A stretch of 64,000 nt of DNA from Rikenellaceae bacterium. Its GTDB lineage: Bacteria > Bacteroidota > Bacteroidia > Bacteroidales > Rikenellaceae. Position 1 is the first letter of the stretch. The number at the start of each line of letters is the position of its first letter. Location: positions 208,877 through 272,876 of the forward strand of contig SUZC01000002.1 in the NCBI GenBank assembly GCA_015060165.1, given 5' to 3'. The notes under the pieces were generated by a model. That model was not told where the DNA came from and did not search any database. It saw nothing but the letters and a program-made list of their open reading frames with translations. Position numbers and translations under genes: made by a program. Below, piece by piece: positions 24,936 to 35,404 of the stretch.

Positions 24936-26282
24936 ATGAAAAGTTTAAAACTTATTTTGACAGTTGCTTTTGCTGCAATGGGTTTGTCAGCAATGGCGCA
25001 GGATGTTAATTTCGATGACCCCAAGTATGCTAAGTGGGGTGCTAATGCGGCTGAGCGTCAGCAGAACATGCTCAATAGCCAGTTCTTGAAGGAGGCAGTT
25101 GATAACCGCAACTACAATGTAGCAGCAGGTTATTTGGTAGACCTTTTGAAGAAGTGTCCTCAGGCATCACAGAATCTTTACACTAACGGTGCTAAGATCT
25201 ACAAGAACAAGATTAATGCAGCAGAGGATCCTAAGGTACGTGCAAAGCTTATCGACTCTCTTTTGTGGGTTTACGATGTTCGTTTGGCAAGTTTCGCAGA
25301 TCACTCTAAGTATGGTAAGGATTATATCCTCGACCGTAAGGCTCGTGAGTTTGTAAACTACCGCCCTGAGGACCGTACAGGTTTGCGAGAGGTATTCAAG
25401 CAGGCTATCGCTGCAAGCAAGGAGGTAAAGGGTAAGACTGATTTGGAGTTGGTTGCTATTTATTTCAGCAACTTGTGCGAGGACTTCCAGACTGACTCAA
25501 TCGCAGCAGATGTAGTTATCGCTGAGTACGACCGCCTTACTCCTGAGTTTGCAAACGTAACAGAGGAGACAGCTCAGTATAAGGATCAGTTTGAGTCGGC
25601 TTTTGGTACCAGTGGTGCTGCGAGCTGCGCAAACTTGGAGGCTCTCTTCTCAAAGCGTTTGGCTGCTGATCCTGAGAACGTTGATTTGTTGGGCCAGGCT
25701 GTAACGTTGATGTCACGTGCAAACTGCGATAGCGATTTCTTCTTCAAGACCGCTGAGACATATTACGCCAAGAAGCCATCTTCAGAGACAGCTCTCTTCC
25801 TTGCTCAAGGTTTCCAGAACCGCAAAGAGTACGACAAGGCTATGAAGTACTTGGAGGAGGCATTGGCAACAGAGACAGTAGCAGCAGAGAAGGAGAAGCT
25901 TTATGTTCGTATCGGTATGATTAGCCTTAGCACAAAGAATATTCAGGGTGCAATCAAGGCTGCTAACGAGATCAAGGCCATCAATCCTGAGAATGGTTAT
26001 GCATACTTTATCTTGGGTCAGTGCTACGCAGCATCTGCAAACTGCTCTGAGCTTAAGTGCCAGGCTTGCTATTGGGCTGCATACGATGCAATGAACCAGG
26101 CTGTGCCTTTGTTGGCTTCAGAGCCTGAGGTTCAGAAGAGTGCACAGACTATGATGGACCACTATCGTTCTGCTTTCCCTTCAAAGGAGGAGTGCTTCTT
26201 TGCTGAGTTGCAGGCAGGTAGCCGTTATACTATCAGCCACGGCTATGCAAGTGGTGTTAACACAACTGTTCGTTACAGATAA
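24936..26282 (+). CDS. Periplasmic TPR-repeat protein
   Basis: 448 residues with a signal peptide (about 1-22, SAMAQ). Helical repeats dominate; a TPR-like unit is clearest near 285-330 (ALFLAQGFQNRKEYDKAMKY) and again near 350-370 (NGYAYFILGQCY). Near residues 365-385 four cysteines are spaced C-x6-C-x4-C-x2-C, unusual for a periplasmic protein and possibly disulfide-bonded. Codon use is strongly biased toward a narrow set, suggesting high expression. It probably scaffolds an envelope complex with the adjacent barrel and LptC. Confidence 0.78.
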   Translation: MKSLKLILTVAFAAMGLSAMAQDVNFDDPKYAKWGANAAERQQNMLNSQFLKEAVDNRNYNVAAGYLVDLLKKCPQASQNLYTNGAKIYKNKINAAEDPKVRAKLIDSLLWVYDVRLASFADHSKYGKDYILDRKAREFVNYRPEDRTGLREVFKQAIAASKEVKGKTDLELVAIYFSNLCEDFQTDSIAADVVIAEYDRLTPEFANVTEETAQYKDQFESAFGTSGAASCANLEALFSKRLAADPENVDLLGQAVTLMSRANCDSDFFFKTAETYYAKKPSSETALFLAQGFQNRKEYDKAMKYLEEALATETVAAEKEKLYVRIGMISLSTKNIQGAIKAANEIKAINPENGYAYFILGQCYAASANCSELKCQACYWAAYDAMNQAVPLLASEPEVQKSAQTMMDHYRSAFPSKEECFFAELQAGSRYTISHGYASGVNTTVRYR

Positions 26283-26290
26283 TTGTAGTA

Positions 26291-27109
26291 ATGACAATAA
26301 ATTCGCTTAGACGATATTTAGCGGTAGCACTTCCTATTGTGGGAAGTGCTATCTTGCTATACTCGTGTAAAGCGGAGCAGAAGGTTGTGGAGGATCAGGT
26401 CAATGCCGAGACTCTGATGACCGAGTATAGTGAGGATTTGTCGATCCAGATGTCGGAGAACGGATTGAAATCTTACCACTTTTCAACCCCTTTGATGGAG
26501 GGCTATGCTATGGCTCGCGATCCATATAAGGAGTTTCGTAAAGGTGTTAAGGTGATAATGTACGAGGATGACTCTACGGCAAATGTTTCAGCTACTTTAA
26601 CCTCAAATTACGCTATATTCTACGATAATCGCAAACTTTGGGAGGCCAAAGGAGATGTTGTTGTGGTGCAGACCAATGGGCGTAAGTTGTATACTCAGCA
26701 ACTCTTCTGGAATCAGGCTACTCATCGTATCTACTCAAATGTTGATTCTCGTATTGTCGATGGCGATGAAGTTTACGATTGCGAGGGATTCGAGAGCGAT
26801 GAAAATATGACTGATTGGCGTTATCGTAAACTCAAAGGTGTAACATATTTCACCGATACGGAGGCATCTGCGAGTGATACAAGTGCAAAGTCGGATGATG
26901 AGAAGAGTACAGGTGAGGATAAATCTCCACAGGCGACAAAAAGTGAGAAAGTTCCCTCGAAGAATGACGCATCTAACGGTAACAATGCGAATAAATTGCA
27001 TAGGAGAAGAAATATTCAGAACGATGCAAGAAAGTTAGATGCCAAAGCGATCGACGAGCGGGCTATGCCTATGATAAAGCCTACGCGAGATGTTCAATTA
27101 TCTCAATAG
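26291..27109 (+). CDS. lptC: LptC-like LPS export periplasmic protein
   Basis: 272 residues. A hydrophobic N-terminal segment ends with LLYSCKAEQ, a possible lipobox or membrane anchor. The central region (about 45-195) has the LptC/OstA beta-jellyroll pattern with Y-x-M-A-R-D-P-Y-K-E-F and the repeated strand phrase ANYAIFYDNRKLWEAKGDVVV, typical of LptC. It would receive LPS from the LptB2FG transporter. A 70-residue charged, disordered tail follows, beyond the usual LptC length. Confidence 0.85.
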   Translation: MTINSLRRYLAVALPIVGSAILLYSCKAEQKVVEDQVNAETLMTEYSEDLSIQMSENGLKSYHFSTPLMEGYAMARDPYKEFRKGVKVIMYEDDSTANVSATLTSNYAIFYDNRKLWEAKGDVVVVQTNGRKLYTQQLFWNQATHRIYSNVDSRIVDGDEVYDCEGFESDENMTDWRYRKLKGVTYFTDTEASASDTSAKSDDEKSTGEDKSPQATKSEKVPSKNDASNGNNANKLHRRRNIQNDARKLDAKAIDERAMPMIKPTRDVQLSQ

Positions 27110-27206
27110 CTTGAGACTCTGAGTGTATGCATATTGCTAAAATTGTTCTGATGTAGCTATGTTGCTTGCTGTTTGATACTTGTGGTTGTATTAGAGATAG
27201 ATTAAT

Positions 27207-28481
27207 ATGGATTCTACGGATTTAATAAATTCCATAATTATAATATGTGTGATGCTGCTTATGTCGGCATTCTTTTCGGGTATGGAGATTGCTTTTTTGA
27301 GCAAGAACCGATTGCGTGAGGAGATTGATCGTAAGCAGAGTCAGGCATTCGATTTTGTTGCTCATCTTTTCGAGCGACACCCAGGGCAATATATTACCAC
27401 GATACTTGTCGGTAATAATATATGTCTTGTAATCTATTCTCTCTATATGTCCCTATTGCTTAGGGGTGTGGCTTCTCTTTTGGGGTGGAGTAGCATAGCG
27501 ATGGGTGGCTCCGTTTTGATGGAGACTATCGTATCGACCATCGTAATCTTGTTCTGCGGTGAATATATGCCCAAGTCGATAGTTAAGAAGAACCCTAATT
27601 TTTATTACCGATTCTTTTACCCTATAATTTATATATTTTATCTGCTGCTATATCCAATAGCACTATTCACGACATTTATTTCGTATGCAATTCTTCGCCT
27701 ATTTGGTCGTAAGCGAGGTAGCTCCGAAATAGACTATACCTTCAATCGTGAAGATTTGGTAAATCTTGTCGATGGTGAGGCTGTTGAGGCCCAGCAAGAG
27801 GATGAGGAGGAGATTCGCCTCTTCCAGAATGCATTGGATTTTGCGGATTTGCGAGTTCGAGATTGTATGGTTTCTCGTGTTGATGTCGAGGCGGTCGATT
27901 TCAATAGTTCGATTGAGGAACTTACAGAGCGTTTCGTGGAGTCGAAGTATTCTCGTATCTTTGTATGGAAAGATAGTATTGATAATATTGTCGGCTATGT
28001 CAACTCTAAGAGTCTTTTCAATAAGCCACAAAGTATTGAGCAGGTACTTATGAAAGTTGATTGTGTGGCCGAGACTCTTCCTTTGCAGACTTTGTTGCAA
28101 AACTTCATCAAGCGTAAGCAGAGTATCGCTGTGGTTATCGACGAGTTCGGAGGTACAGCAGGTATAATTTCGATGGAGGATGTTTTGGAACAAATTTTTG
28201 GCGAGATAGAGGATGAGCACGATGTGCAGGAGACTATCGAGAAGCAGGTTGGTGAGCAGGAGTATGTCTTCTCATGCCGATTGGAAGTTGATTACTTAAA
28301 CGAACGCTATGGCCTTGATATCGAGGAGAGTGAGGAGTATGATACCCTCGCTGGATTTATCCTATATAACTATGAAGGAATCCCCTCGGCGGGTGCTGTA
28401 ATCAATGCCGGAAGGCTTGAAATAAAGGTGCTCCGTACCACTCGAGCAAGGGTAGATTTGGCCAGAGTGATAAAACGCTGA
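27207..28481 (+). CDS. CNNM/CorC-type membrane protein (DUF21-CBS-CorC_HlyC)
   Basis: 424 residues: a DUF21 domain with about four transmembrane helices (1-180; MSAFFSGMEIAFLSKNR at the start is the family signature), a CBS pair (about 205-335; RDCMVSRVDVEAVD and FGGTAGIISMEDVLEQIFGEI), and a CorC_HlyC C-terminal domain (about 345-424). The family is tied to magnesium/cobalt efflux; the Flavobacterium homologue GldE acts in gliding and secretion. Function here is not fixed. It follows lptC in the same direction by 97 bases. Confidence 0.9.
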   Translation: MDSTDLINSIIIICVMLLMSAFFSGMEIAFLSKNRLREEIDRKQSQAFDFVAHLFERHPGQYITTILVGNNICLVIYSLYMSLLLRGVASLLGWSSIAMGGSVLMETIVSTIVILFCGEYMPKSIVKKNPNFYYRFFYPIIYIFYLLLYPIALFTTFISYAILRLFGRKRGSSEIDYTFNREDLVNLVDGEAVEAQQEDEEEIRLFQNALDFADLRVRDCMVSRVDVEAVDFNSSIEELTERFVESKYSRIFVWKDSIDNIVGYVNSKSLFNKPQSIEQVLMKVDCVAETLPLQTLLQNFIKRKQSIAVVIDEFGGTAGIISMEDVLEQIFGEIEDEHDVQETIEKQVGEQEYVFSCRLEVDYLNERYGLDIEESEEYDTLAGFILYNYEGIPSAGAVINAGRLEIKVLRTTRARVDLARVIKR

Positions 28482-28523
28482 TAAAAATAGGCGTAATAAT
28501 ATGGCTATTAAGAATAATTTCAC

Positions 28524-28531
28524 TATCTTTG
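28524..28531 (+). promoter_or_regulatory. -7 promoter box before ppiD
   Basis: TATCTTTG at 28524-28531, about 41 bases before the start codon. No good TTTG at the matching upstream distance, so it is a weak call. Confidence 0.4.
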
Positions 28532-28571
28532 GTGGCTCAAAATGAATATAAATAGGTAAAAAACAATAATT

Positions 28572-30605
28572 ATGATTAGTCTAAACACATTAAGAACTAG
28601 ATTTGGCGTCGTACTTTCTATCGTAATCGTATTGGCGCTTTTGGCATTTATCATCTCATTGGGTCCAGAGATGGGCTTTTTTGGAAGCAACGATCCTAAG
28701 GTAGGAGAGATTAATGGTGATAATATCACCTATACCGAGTACTTGAAGGAGTATGAGACAATTAAGAAGTTCAGTGGTGCTGACGAGTCAAGCGAGGAGG
28801 CTATCAATGGCTTATCAACAGCAGCTTGGCAGTCACTCGTTGCAAAGCACTTGCTTGTACCGGGCTTTGAGGATTTGGGTATTGTCGTATCGAAGGCTGA
28901 GCGTCTTGCAATGTTGAGCGGTGAGCATCCATCTGATGTATTCCTTGGCGCTTTTGCTAATCCTGAAACCGGCGAGTATGATGTTGCGGCTTTGTCTTCA
29001 TTCTTAGCGCAGGTAAGCTCTAATCCCCAGTATCAGGAGCTTTGGAGCTATTTGAACGATCAGGCTCAGTTGGATCGTTTGATGGTTAAGTATTCAGGTC
29101 TTGTTAAGGCTGGTGTATATGCAAATGCTTTGGATGTACAGCAGGGCCTTGCATCTATGAACGAGAGCCGCAATGGTCGTTATGTACTCGTTGAGTATAA
29201 TAAGATCGCAGACTCTTTGGCAACAGTTACTACTGCTGAGGCTAAGAAGTATTACGAGGATAATAAGGAGATCTCTTACAAGAAGCTCCCACATCGTGCT
29301 TTGACTTACGTTGTATTTGATGTAGCTGCTACGGCTGACGATATGACAGAGATCGAGAAGAAGGTTAAAATTGCAGGCGAGGAGTTCGCAGCAGCTGAGG
29401 ATGCTCGTGCATTTATCCGCAAAAATATGGGAACAGTTGGCGATCACTACGCTTCTCTTGCAGAGCTTTCTGGCGATGAGGCTATTTTGTTGGAAGGTCA
29501 GCAGTATGGTCCTGTTTTGAAGTCAAACGAGTGGGTTATCTCTCGTCCATTGGCTGTTAAGGAGGCTCCCGATTCATTGGGTCTTAGCCACATCGTTCTT
29601 GCTGCTAATAATACAGCATTGGTTGATAGCCTTTACAACGCATTGGTTGCAGGTGCTAATTTCGAGGAGGCTGCCAAGAAGCACTCAGCATATGCACAGA
29701 CAGCTCAGTTGGGTGGTGATGTAGGCGTAGTTCCTTTCTCAGCTCTTACAGTTGAGATGGCAGATCAGTTGGCTACAGCAAAGAAGGGTGATTTGGTTAA
29801 GGTCGCTCAGGGTGATGCTATTCAGATTTTGAAGGTTACTCGTGTTGACAAGCCTGCAAAGCACGTTTTGGTTGGTACCGTTACTTACCCTGTTGAGGCA
29901 TCTTCTGCAACACGTCGTAACGTACACAATACAGCTAGTTTGTTTGCGGTTGAAGCAAAGACTTCTCTCGATGCATTCAATGCTGCTGCATCTGCATCGG
30001 CAGTTTCACCTCGCGTAGCTCGCATCAATCAGGGTCAGCGTACAATCGCTTCTTTGGAGAACTCACGTGAGTTGGTTCGTTGGGCATATAGCGCAAAGGT
30101 TGGTGAGATTTCTGAGATTTTCAACTTAGGTGATGCATATGTTGTCGCAATGCTTACTGATATTGACGATTCAGAGTATACAAACTTTGATGACGTACGT
30201 TTGCAGATTGCTCAGTACTTGCAGCGTGACAAGAAGTTTGAGATTTTGAAGAATAAGTTCTCTGGTGCTACAATCGAGGAGGTTGCAAAGAATGCTGGTG
30301 TTGAGCCGGTAGCATTCGAGGAGCTTCGATTCACTGATTACGGTATTACCGATGTAGCTATTGAGCCACGTGTTGTTGGTGCTATTGCAAACACTACAGA
30401 GACCGGTAAGGTCTCTGCTCCTGTGAAGGGTTACTCTGGTGCTGTTGTATTCGTAGTAGATGCAATTAACAAGTCAGAGGTTCAGACTCCTGAGGCCGAG
30501 AAGGTTCGTTTGCAGGCTAATAAGGAGAGCCTTTCAGCTCAGGCAGCTTTGATGTCTATCCAGGCTAAGGCTGAGATTGAGGACTTGCGTGGTCAGTATT
30601 TCTAG
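28572..30605 (+). CDS. ppiD: PpiD/SurA-like peptidyl-prolyl isomerase
   Basis: 677 residues. One N-terminal transmembrane helix (about 12-32) anchors it in the inner membrane, followed by a SurA_N-type chaperone region (I-N-G-D-N-I-T-Y-T-E-Y) and a parvulin PPIC domain at about 335-435 (GLSHIVLAANN, LGGDVGVVPF). The long helical remainder matches PpiD-type periplasmic chaperones that assist outer-membrane protein folding. Codons are highly biased, fitting abundant expression. A strong terminator follows 22 bases after the stop. Confidence 0.93.
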   Translation: MISLNTLRTRFGVVLSIVIVLALLAFIISLGPEMGFFGSNDPKVGEINGDNITYTEYLKEYETIKKFSGADESSEEAINGLSTAAWQSLVAKHLLVPGFEDLGIVVSKAERLAMLSGEHPSDVFLGAFANPETGEYDVAALSSFLAQVSSNPQYQELWSYLNDQAQLDRLMVKYSGLVKAGVYANALDVQQGLASMNESRNGRYVLVEYNKIADSLATVTTAEAKKYYEDNKEISYKKLPHRALTYVVFDVAATADDMTEIEKKVKIAGEEFAAAEDARAFIRKNMGTVGDHYASLAELSGDEAILLEGQQYGPVLKSNEWVISRPLAVKEAPDSLGLSHIVLAANNTALVDSLYNALVAGANFEEAAKKHSAYAQTAQLGGDVGVVPFSALTVEMADQLATAKKGDLVKVAQGDAIQILKVTRVDKPAKHVLVGTVTYPVEASSATRRNVHNTASLFAVEAKTSLDAFNAAASASAVSPRVARINQGQRTIASLENSRELVRWAYSAKVGEISEIFNLGDAYVVAMLTDIDDSEYTNFDDVRLQIAQYLQRDKKFEILKNKFSGATIEEVAKNAGVEPVAFEELRFTDYGITDVAIEPRVVGAIANTTETGKVSAPVKGYSGAVVFVVDAINKSEVQTPEAEKVRLQANKESLSAQAALMSIQAKAEIEDLRGQYF

Positions 30606-30626
30606 TAGAAATATTTTTCACAATAA

Positions 30627-30667
30627 AAATCGGGTTGGACTCATATGTCCGGCCCGATTTTTTTTGT
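30627..30667 (+). terminator. Terminator after ppiD
   Basis: AAATCGGGTTGGAC pairs with GTCCGGCCCGATTT (14 pairs, two G-T), loop TCATAT, then a T tract. The following 170 bases up to the next terminator contain no supported gene. Confidence 0.85.
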
Positions 30668-30837
30668 TCCCATATCGATATTGCTTCTTGTTGAGTGAGT
30701 ATTGCTCATTTCTGTTGATATATACTTTGTCCCCCCTGTATAATCATATTGATAGACGACCCTGGTGAATATGCTGATGAGACGATACGTATTACTTTAT
30801 TGCGATTATTTTATCTCTTTATATGTAGTTATATGCA

Positions 30838-30869
30838 CAAAAAAACCGCTGGTATTACCAGCGGTTTTC
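30838..30869 (-). terminator. Terminator of the methylmalonyl-CoA mutase operon
   Basis: AAACCGCTGGTA pairs with TACCAGCGGTTT; on the minus strand it is followed by seven T, 21 bases after the mutB stop. Confidence 0.85.
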
Positions 30870-30889
30870 GTTTATATTTCGACAGACGA

Positions 30890-33022
30890 TTACTCCTCCA
30901 TCAAAAGCTCCAACATCTTGATTGAAGACTTGGCGATAGGAGTACCGGGGCCGAAGATAGCGGCAGCGCCATCTTGATACAACTCCTCGTAATCCTGTGC
31001 AGGGATAACACCACCTACAACAACGATGATATCCTCGCGACCCAACTTCTTCAACTCAGCGATAATCTGAGGAACAAGAGTGAGGTGACCGGCAGCCAAA
31101 GAAGATACACCTACGATGTGTACGTCATTCTCCACAGCCTGCTTAGCAGCCTCCTCAGGAGTCTGGAACAATGGGCCCATATCTACGTCAAAACCAACGT
31201 CGGCATAACCTGTAGCAACTACCTTAGCACCACGGTCGTGACCATCCTGACCCAATTTTGCAATCATAATACGGGGCTGACGACCCTCCTTCTTGGCAAA
31301 CTCGGCGCACATAGCCTTTGCCTTCTCGAAATCTGAATCCTGCTTCATACCTGATGAGTATACACCCGAAATTGAACGAATAACAGCCTTGTAGCGACCT
31401 ACAACAACCTCGCAAGCATCTGAGATCTCGCCCAATGTTGCGCGAACCTTTGCAGCCTCTACTGCGAGCTCCAACAAGTTGCCCTTGCCTGTCTTTACGC
31501 ACTCTGTAATAGCGGCCAAAGCCTTATCAACAGCAGCCTGATCGCGGTTGGCACGCAACTCCTGCAAACGCTTAACCTGGCTCTCACGTACTGCGGTGTT
31601 ATCCACAGCCAAAATGTCGATAGGAGCCTCTTTCTCCAAGCGGTACTCGTTAAGACCGATGATCTTCTGCTCACCAGAGTCGATACGAGCCTGTGTACGA
31701 GCAGCAGCCTCCTCAATACGCATCTTTGGAATACCTGTCTCGATAGCCTTAGCCATACCGCCAAGCTTCTCAACCTCCTCGATGTGAGCCCAAGCCTTCT
31801 CTGCGATCTCATTTGTAAGAGACTCTACATAGTAAGAACCTGCCCATGGGTCAACCTGACGGCAAACGTTAGTCTCCTCCTGGATGTAGATCTGTGTATT
31901 ACGAGCAATACGAGCCGAGAAGTCAGTTGGAAGGGCGATAGCCTCATCCAATGCGTTGGTGTGCAATGACTGAGTGTGACCCAAAGCTGCACCCATAGCC
32001 TCAATTGCTGTACGAGCTACGTTGTTGAATGGATCCTGCTCTGTGAGTGACCAACCAGAAGTCTGGCTGTGAGTACGCAATGCCAATGATTTGGGGTTCT
32101 TTGGATCGAACTGCTTAACGATCTTAGCCCACAACATACGAGCTGCACGCATCTTTGCGATCTCCATAAAGTGGTTCATACCGATAGCCCAGAAGAACGA
32201 CAAACGTGGTGCAAATGCGTCAACTGACATACCTGCGTTGATACCTGCACGCAAGTACTCCAAACCATCTGCCAAAGTGTAAGCCAACTCGATATCAGCT
32301 GTAGCACCAGCCTCCTGCATATGGTAGCCAGAGATAGAGATAGAGTTGAACTTAGGCATATTCTTAGATGTGTACTCAAAGATATCAGCGATAATCTTCA
32401 TTGAGAACTTAGGAGGATAAATATAGGTATTACGTACCATAAACTCCTTCAAGATATCGTTCTGGATTGTACCTGCCAACTGATCGAGAGTACAGCCCTG
32501 CTCCAAACCTGTAACGATGTAGAATGCCAATACTGGAAGTACTGCACCGTTCATAGTCATAGATACAGACATCTTGTCCAATGGAATACCATTGAAGAGA
32601 ACCTTCATATCCTCTACTGAGCAGATTGATACACCTGCCTTACCAACGTCACCAACTACACGTGGGTGGTCAGCGTCGTAGCCACGGTGAGTAGCCAAGT
32701 CGAATGCAACTGACAAACCCTTCTGACCAGCAGCCAAGTTACGACGGTAGAATGCGTTAGACTCCTCAGCAGTAGAGAAACCTGCATACTGACGAATAGT
32801 CCAAGGACGCATTACATACATAGTAGAGTAAGGACCGCGGAGGAACGGAGCGATACCTGCGGCATAATTCAAATGCTCTAAGTTCTCCAAATCTTTTGCC
32901 GTGTAGTCCGATTTAACGGGTATCTGCTCGGCTGTGAGCCAAGGCTCCTGAGCCTCAGCCTTAGCGGCGCAGCACTGTGCCTTACCGCCTTCGTATGATA
33001 AATTTTCAAATTTTGCTCTCAT
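30890..33022 (-). CDS. mutB: Methylmalonyl-CoA mutase large (catalytic) subunit
   Basis: 710 residues; interconverts methylmalonyl-CoA and succinyl-CoA in the propionate pathway with adenosylcobalamin. The TIM-barrel catalytic region fills about 1-560 ([21 protein letters not shown] near 72-92 is the family signature). The C-terminal cobalamin domain has the base-off motif DGHDRG with His595, and the following GPLFQTPEE and GGVIPAQDY segments complete the site. It is translated 14 bases after mutA, completing the heterodimer. Codon use is strongly biased. Confidence 0.98.
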   Translation of the reverse strand: MRAKFENLSYEGGKAQCCAAKAEAQEPWLTAEQIPVKSDYTAKDLENLEHLNYAAGIAPFLRGPYSTMYVMRPWTIRQYAGFSTAEESNAFYRRNLAAGQKGLSVAFDLATHRGYDADHPRVVGDVGKAGVSICSVEDMKVLFNGIPLDKMSVSMTMNGAVLPVLAFYIVTGLEQGCTLDQLAGTIQNDILKEFMVRNTYIYPPKFSMKIIADIFEYTSKNMPKFNSISISGYHMQEAGATADIELAYTLADGLEYLRAGINAGMSVDAFAPRLSFFWAIGMNHFMEIAKMRAARMLWAKIVKQFDPKNPKSLALRTHSQTSGWSLTEQDPFNNVARTAIEAMGAALGHTQSLHTNALDEAIALPTDFSARIARNTQIYIQEETNVCRQVDPWAGSYYVESLTNEIAEKAWAHIEEVEKLGGMAKAIETGIPKMRIEEAAARTQARIDSGEQKIIGLNEYRLEKEAPIDILAVDNTAVRESQVKRLQELRANRDQAAVDKALAAITECVKTGKGNLLELAVEAAKVRATLGEISDACEVVVGRYKAVIRSISGVYSSGMKQDSDFEKAKAMCAEFAKKEGRQPRIMIAKLGQDGHDRGAKVVATGYADVGFDVDMGPLFQTPEEAAKQAVENDVHIVGVSSLAAGHLTLVPQIIAELKKLGREDIIVVVGGVIPAQDYEELYQDGAAAIFGPGTPIAKSSIKMLELLMEE

Positions 33023-33036
33023 AATAGCTCTGCTTT

Positions 33037-34896
33037 TTAGATACCCAACTCTTTGAGATAATACTTAAGAGTTTCGAGTACGTTGCTCTTTACGTTGATG
33101 AAATTGGTGATACCCTGTGCCTCCAACTCAGCTGCGCAAGCAGGAGCGCCTGCAACAACCAAGATAGCCTTGCCGCCGAGCAACTCCTTAACCTTAGGAG
33201 CTACCTCTGCATAGTCGTCATCAGAAGCACATACAACCACGATGTCAGCCTTAGCCTCCAAAGCGGCAGCAACTCCCTCCTCAACTGACTTGAAGAAGGT
33301 GTTATCCTGTACGCGGATACCAGCGCATGCGAAGAAGTTACAAGAGAACTGAGCACGTGCACGAGCCATAGCCAAGCTACCGCAAGTGAGCATAAATGCC
33401 TTAGGCTCCTTGCCGCTACGGTCAACGCCCAAACGCATAGCCTCAAATGCCATAGCACCACGGTAAGGAGTAAGAACGTTACCTTCAGCCTCAGCACGAG
33501 TTACAACGTCAGCCGATACGGCAGCGTCAGCAACCTCTGTGAAGTTAGGATACTGGTTAGCGCCGAGCAAGATCTGACGGCGAGTAGCGATATTCTTATC
33601 CTTAGCGGCAGCAGATGCCTTTACGCGGTCAACGATGAATCCAGCCTTGTAAGCAGCTACATATCCACCCTTCTCCTCAACCTCGAGGAAGAGCTTCCAA
33701 GCCTCAGCGGCGATGCTCTTTGTAAGAGTCTCGATGTAGTATGAACCTCCTGCTGGGTCAACTACCTGATCGAAGTGTGACTCGTGCTTGAGCAAAAGCT
33801 CTACGTTGCGAGCAATACGCTTAGAGAACTCGTTAGGAGTCTCGTAAGAAGCGTTGAAAGGAGTAACCTCCAATGAGTGTACGCCAGCCAATGTAGCTGA
33901 CATAGCCTCAGTTGTACCACGCAACATATTTACATAAGGATCGTAAACAGTCTGATTCCATGTTGAAGTTACAGCGTGTGCAAACATCTTGCAAGAGCAC
34001 TCCTTCTCAGGGTTGTAACCCTTTACGATGTTAGCCCACAACATACGAGCAGCACGGAACTTAGCGATCTCCATAAAATAGTTAGAAGTAACTGCGAATG
34101 AGAAACGAATCTTGCGAGCTACCAAATCAACTGGAAGACCAGCCTCAGTAAGCTTAACCAAGTAGTCGTGACCTGCTGCGAGTGAGAATGCCAACTCCTC
34201 AACGATAGTAGAACCTGCGTTGCTGAAGATAGCACCAGATACGTTAACTACGCGGATGTACTTGTAGTCAGCAGTCTTCTTGATAAAGTCAACAACAGCC
34301 TCATAACAAGCTGTTCCCTCTGTGTCGCCACAGCAGTAGATTCCCTTCTGAGAGAGATCCTTAACGATAGGGTCGAAGATGAAATTCATCTTAACCTCAT
34401 CCTTTGCTACGCCAGAAGCCTCCACCTTAGCCAAAATAGCATTGGCCTTAGGAACGAAATCTGTACCGCAGAAAGTAAGCTCTACTGCGGGGATGCAAAT
34501 GCCGTCGAGAAGAGTGTCAACGAACTCTGCGTTAACCTCTCCTGCACCGCACAAGCAGAAACCGAGTGAATTAACGCCAGCATTCAAGAGAGCCAGAGCC
34601 TCCTGATTTGCTGCCTTGGGGCACTCGACATTTACTGTCTGGTGAATACGCCAGTCGTTGCAAGCGTGAGTACCGCGAACATAGGGGAACTCACCGGCCT
34701 GCGAACCCAAAAACTCAACGCCTTCGAGATCCTCTGCGCGATAGTATGGGCGCAAGTTGAATCCCTCGGCTGTTCTCCATACGAGTTTACGCTCGTAATC
34801 TGCACCTTTAAGGTCTGTTGTAATGACTGCTTCCCACTGCTCGGTTGAAACCGGTGGGAACTCAGCGAACAACTTAGCTTTTTCGGTATTAGCCAT
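33037..34896 (-). CDS. mutA: Methylmalonyl-CoA mutase small subunit
   Basis: 619 residues, homologous to MutB but shorter and lacking the DxHxxG cobalamin motif: the C-terminal domain instead reads [16 protein letters not shown] then [10 protein letters not shown]. This is normal for the non-catalytic subunit, which stabilises the heterodimer. The substrate-barrel region contains [12 protein letters not shown] and [15 protein letters not shown] segments. It is the first gene of the mutA-mutB transcript. A -7 box TATCTTTG is on the minus strand at 34980-34987, roughly 85 bases upstream. Confidence 0.96.
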   Translation of the reverse strand: MANTEKAKLFAEFPPVSTEQWEAVITTDLKGADYERKLVWRTAEGFNLRPYYRAEDLEGVEFLGSQAGEFPYVRGTHACNDWRIHQTVNVECPKAANQEALALLNAGVNSLGFCLCGAGEVNAEFVDTLLDGICIPAVELTFCGTDFVPKANAILAKVEASGVAKDEVKMNFIFDPIVKDLSQKGIYCCGDTEGTACYEAVVDFIKKTADYKYIRVVNVSGAIFSNAGSTIVEELAFSLAAGHDYLVKLTEAGLPVDLVARKIRFSFAVTSNYFMEIAKFRAARMLWANIVKGYNPEKECSCKMFAHAVTSTWNQTVYDPYVNMLRGTTEAMSATLAGVHSLEVTPFNASYETPNEFSKRIARNVELLLKHESHFDQVVDPAGGSYYIETLTKSIAAEAWKLFLEVEEKGGYVAAYKAGFIVDRVKASAAAKDKNIATRRQILLGANQYPNFTEVADAAVSADVVTRAEAEGNVLTPYRGAMAFEAMRLGVDRSGKEPKAFMLTCGSLAMARARAQFSCNFFACAGIRVQDNTFFKSVEEGVAAALEAKADIVVVCASDDDYAEVAPKVKELLGGKAILVVAGAPACAAELEAQGITNFINVKSNVLETLKYYLKELGI

Positions 34897-35241
34897 AATT
34901 GTTGGAAATTTTAATTTAGTGTATGTATGTGTATTTGTTAATATTTTCTATTTGGTTGGTTTAATGCCATTCCATTATGCAAAGATAGCATTTTTTTTAT
35001 ATATAGAGTACGCCCGTGTTAAGAAAATAACAACAATTTGCCGTAATGGGCTATTTTGCTCTGCTTTTTCGTTGGTGTAGGATGTTTGTATTGTATGATT
35101 TTATATTTCTTACAAAATTGAATATTAGCATAAAAGGCGATATATTATTGTTTGTGCCATAATTTAAGTTTAACGGCGATATTGATAATTTTTGAGTGTT
35201 GAATTCTTGAAATTGTATTAAAAATATTCTGCATCAATGAA

Positions 35242-35270
35242 AAAATGACCTAAGATTTCATAAAATGACC
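35242..35270. repeat. Paired 9-bp direct repeats upstream of the glnN promoter
   Basis: AAAATGACC occurs at 35242-35250 and 35262-35270, exactly 20 bases apart (about two helical turns), each followed by CTAA or TAA. They lie directly upstream of the -33 region, a position suited to an activator dimer. Confidence 0.55.
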
Positions 35271-35276
35271 CTAAAA

Positions 35277-35308
35277 ATTGCTACCGTCACCAAAAAATGC
35301 TATTTTTG
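35277..35308 (+). promoter_or_regulatory. Putative glnN promoter
   Basis: ATTG (35277-35280), 20 bases, TATTTTTG (35301-35308). The -7 box is exact; the -33 box departs at one base. The leader would be about 90 bases. Confidence 0.55.
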
Positions 35309-35404
35309 TATCAGGATATGATTTTATTGATTTTTTAAAATTGTGTTTCAGGAAAAATATTATATAGATTAGATAGGTATAACCCAAGTATACTTTAGTA
35401 ATAT

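Larger units (their letters stand above)
34897..35404. other. Intergenic region between mutA and glnN
   Basis: 508 bases without a supported gene. It is A/T-rich. It holds the mutA -7 box (CAAAGATA, 34980-34987, minus strand), a pair of AAAATGACC direct repeats, and the glnN promoter. Short frames near the start of the region overlap mutA or are low in coding character. Confidence 0.7.

Noticed and set aside
35160..35300. Possible CRISPR-like or phage-type repeat at the AAAATGACC pair
   Set aside because: Only two short copies with 11-base spacing between them; no array, no cas genes, better explained as regulator sites.
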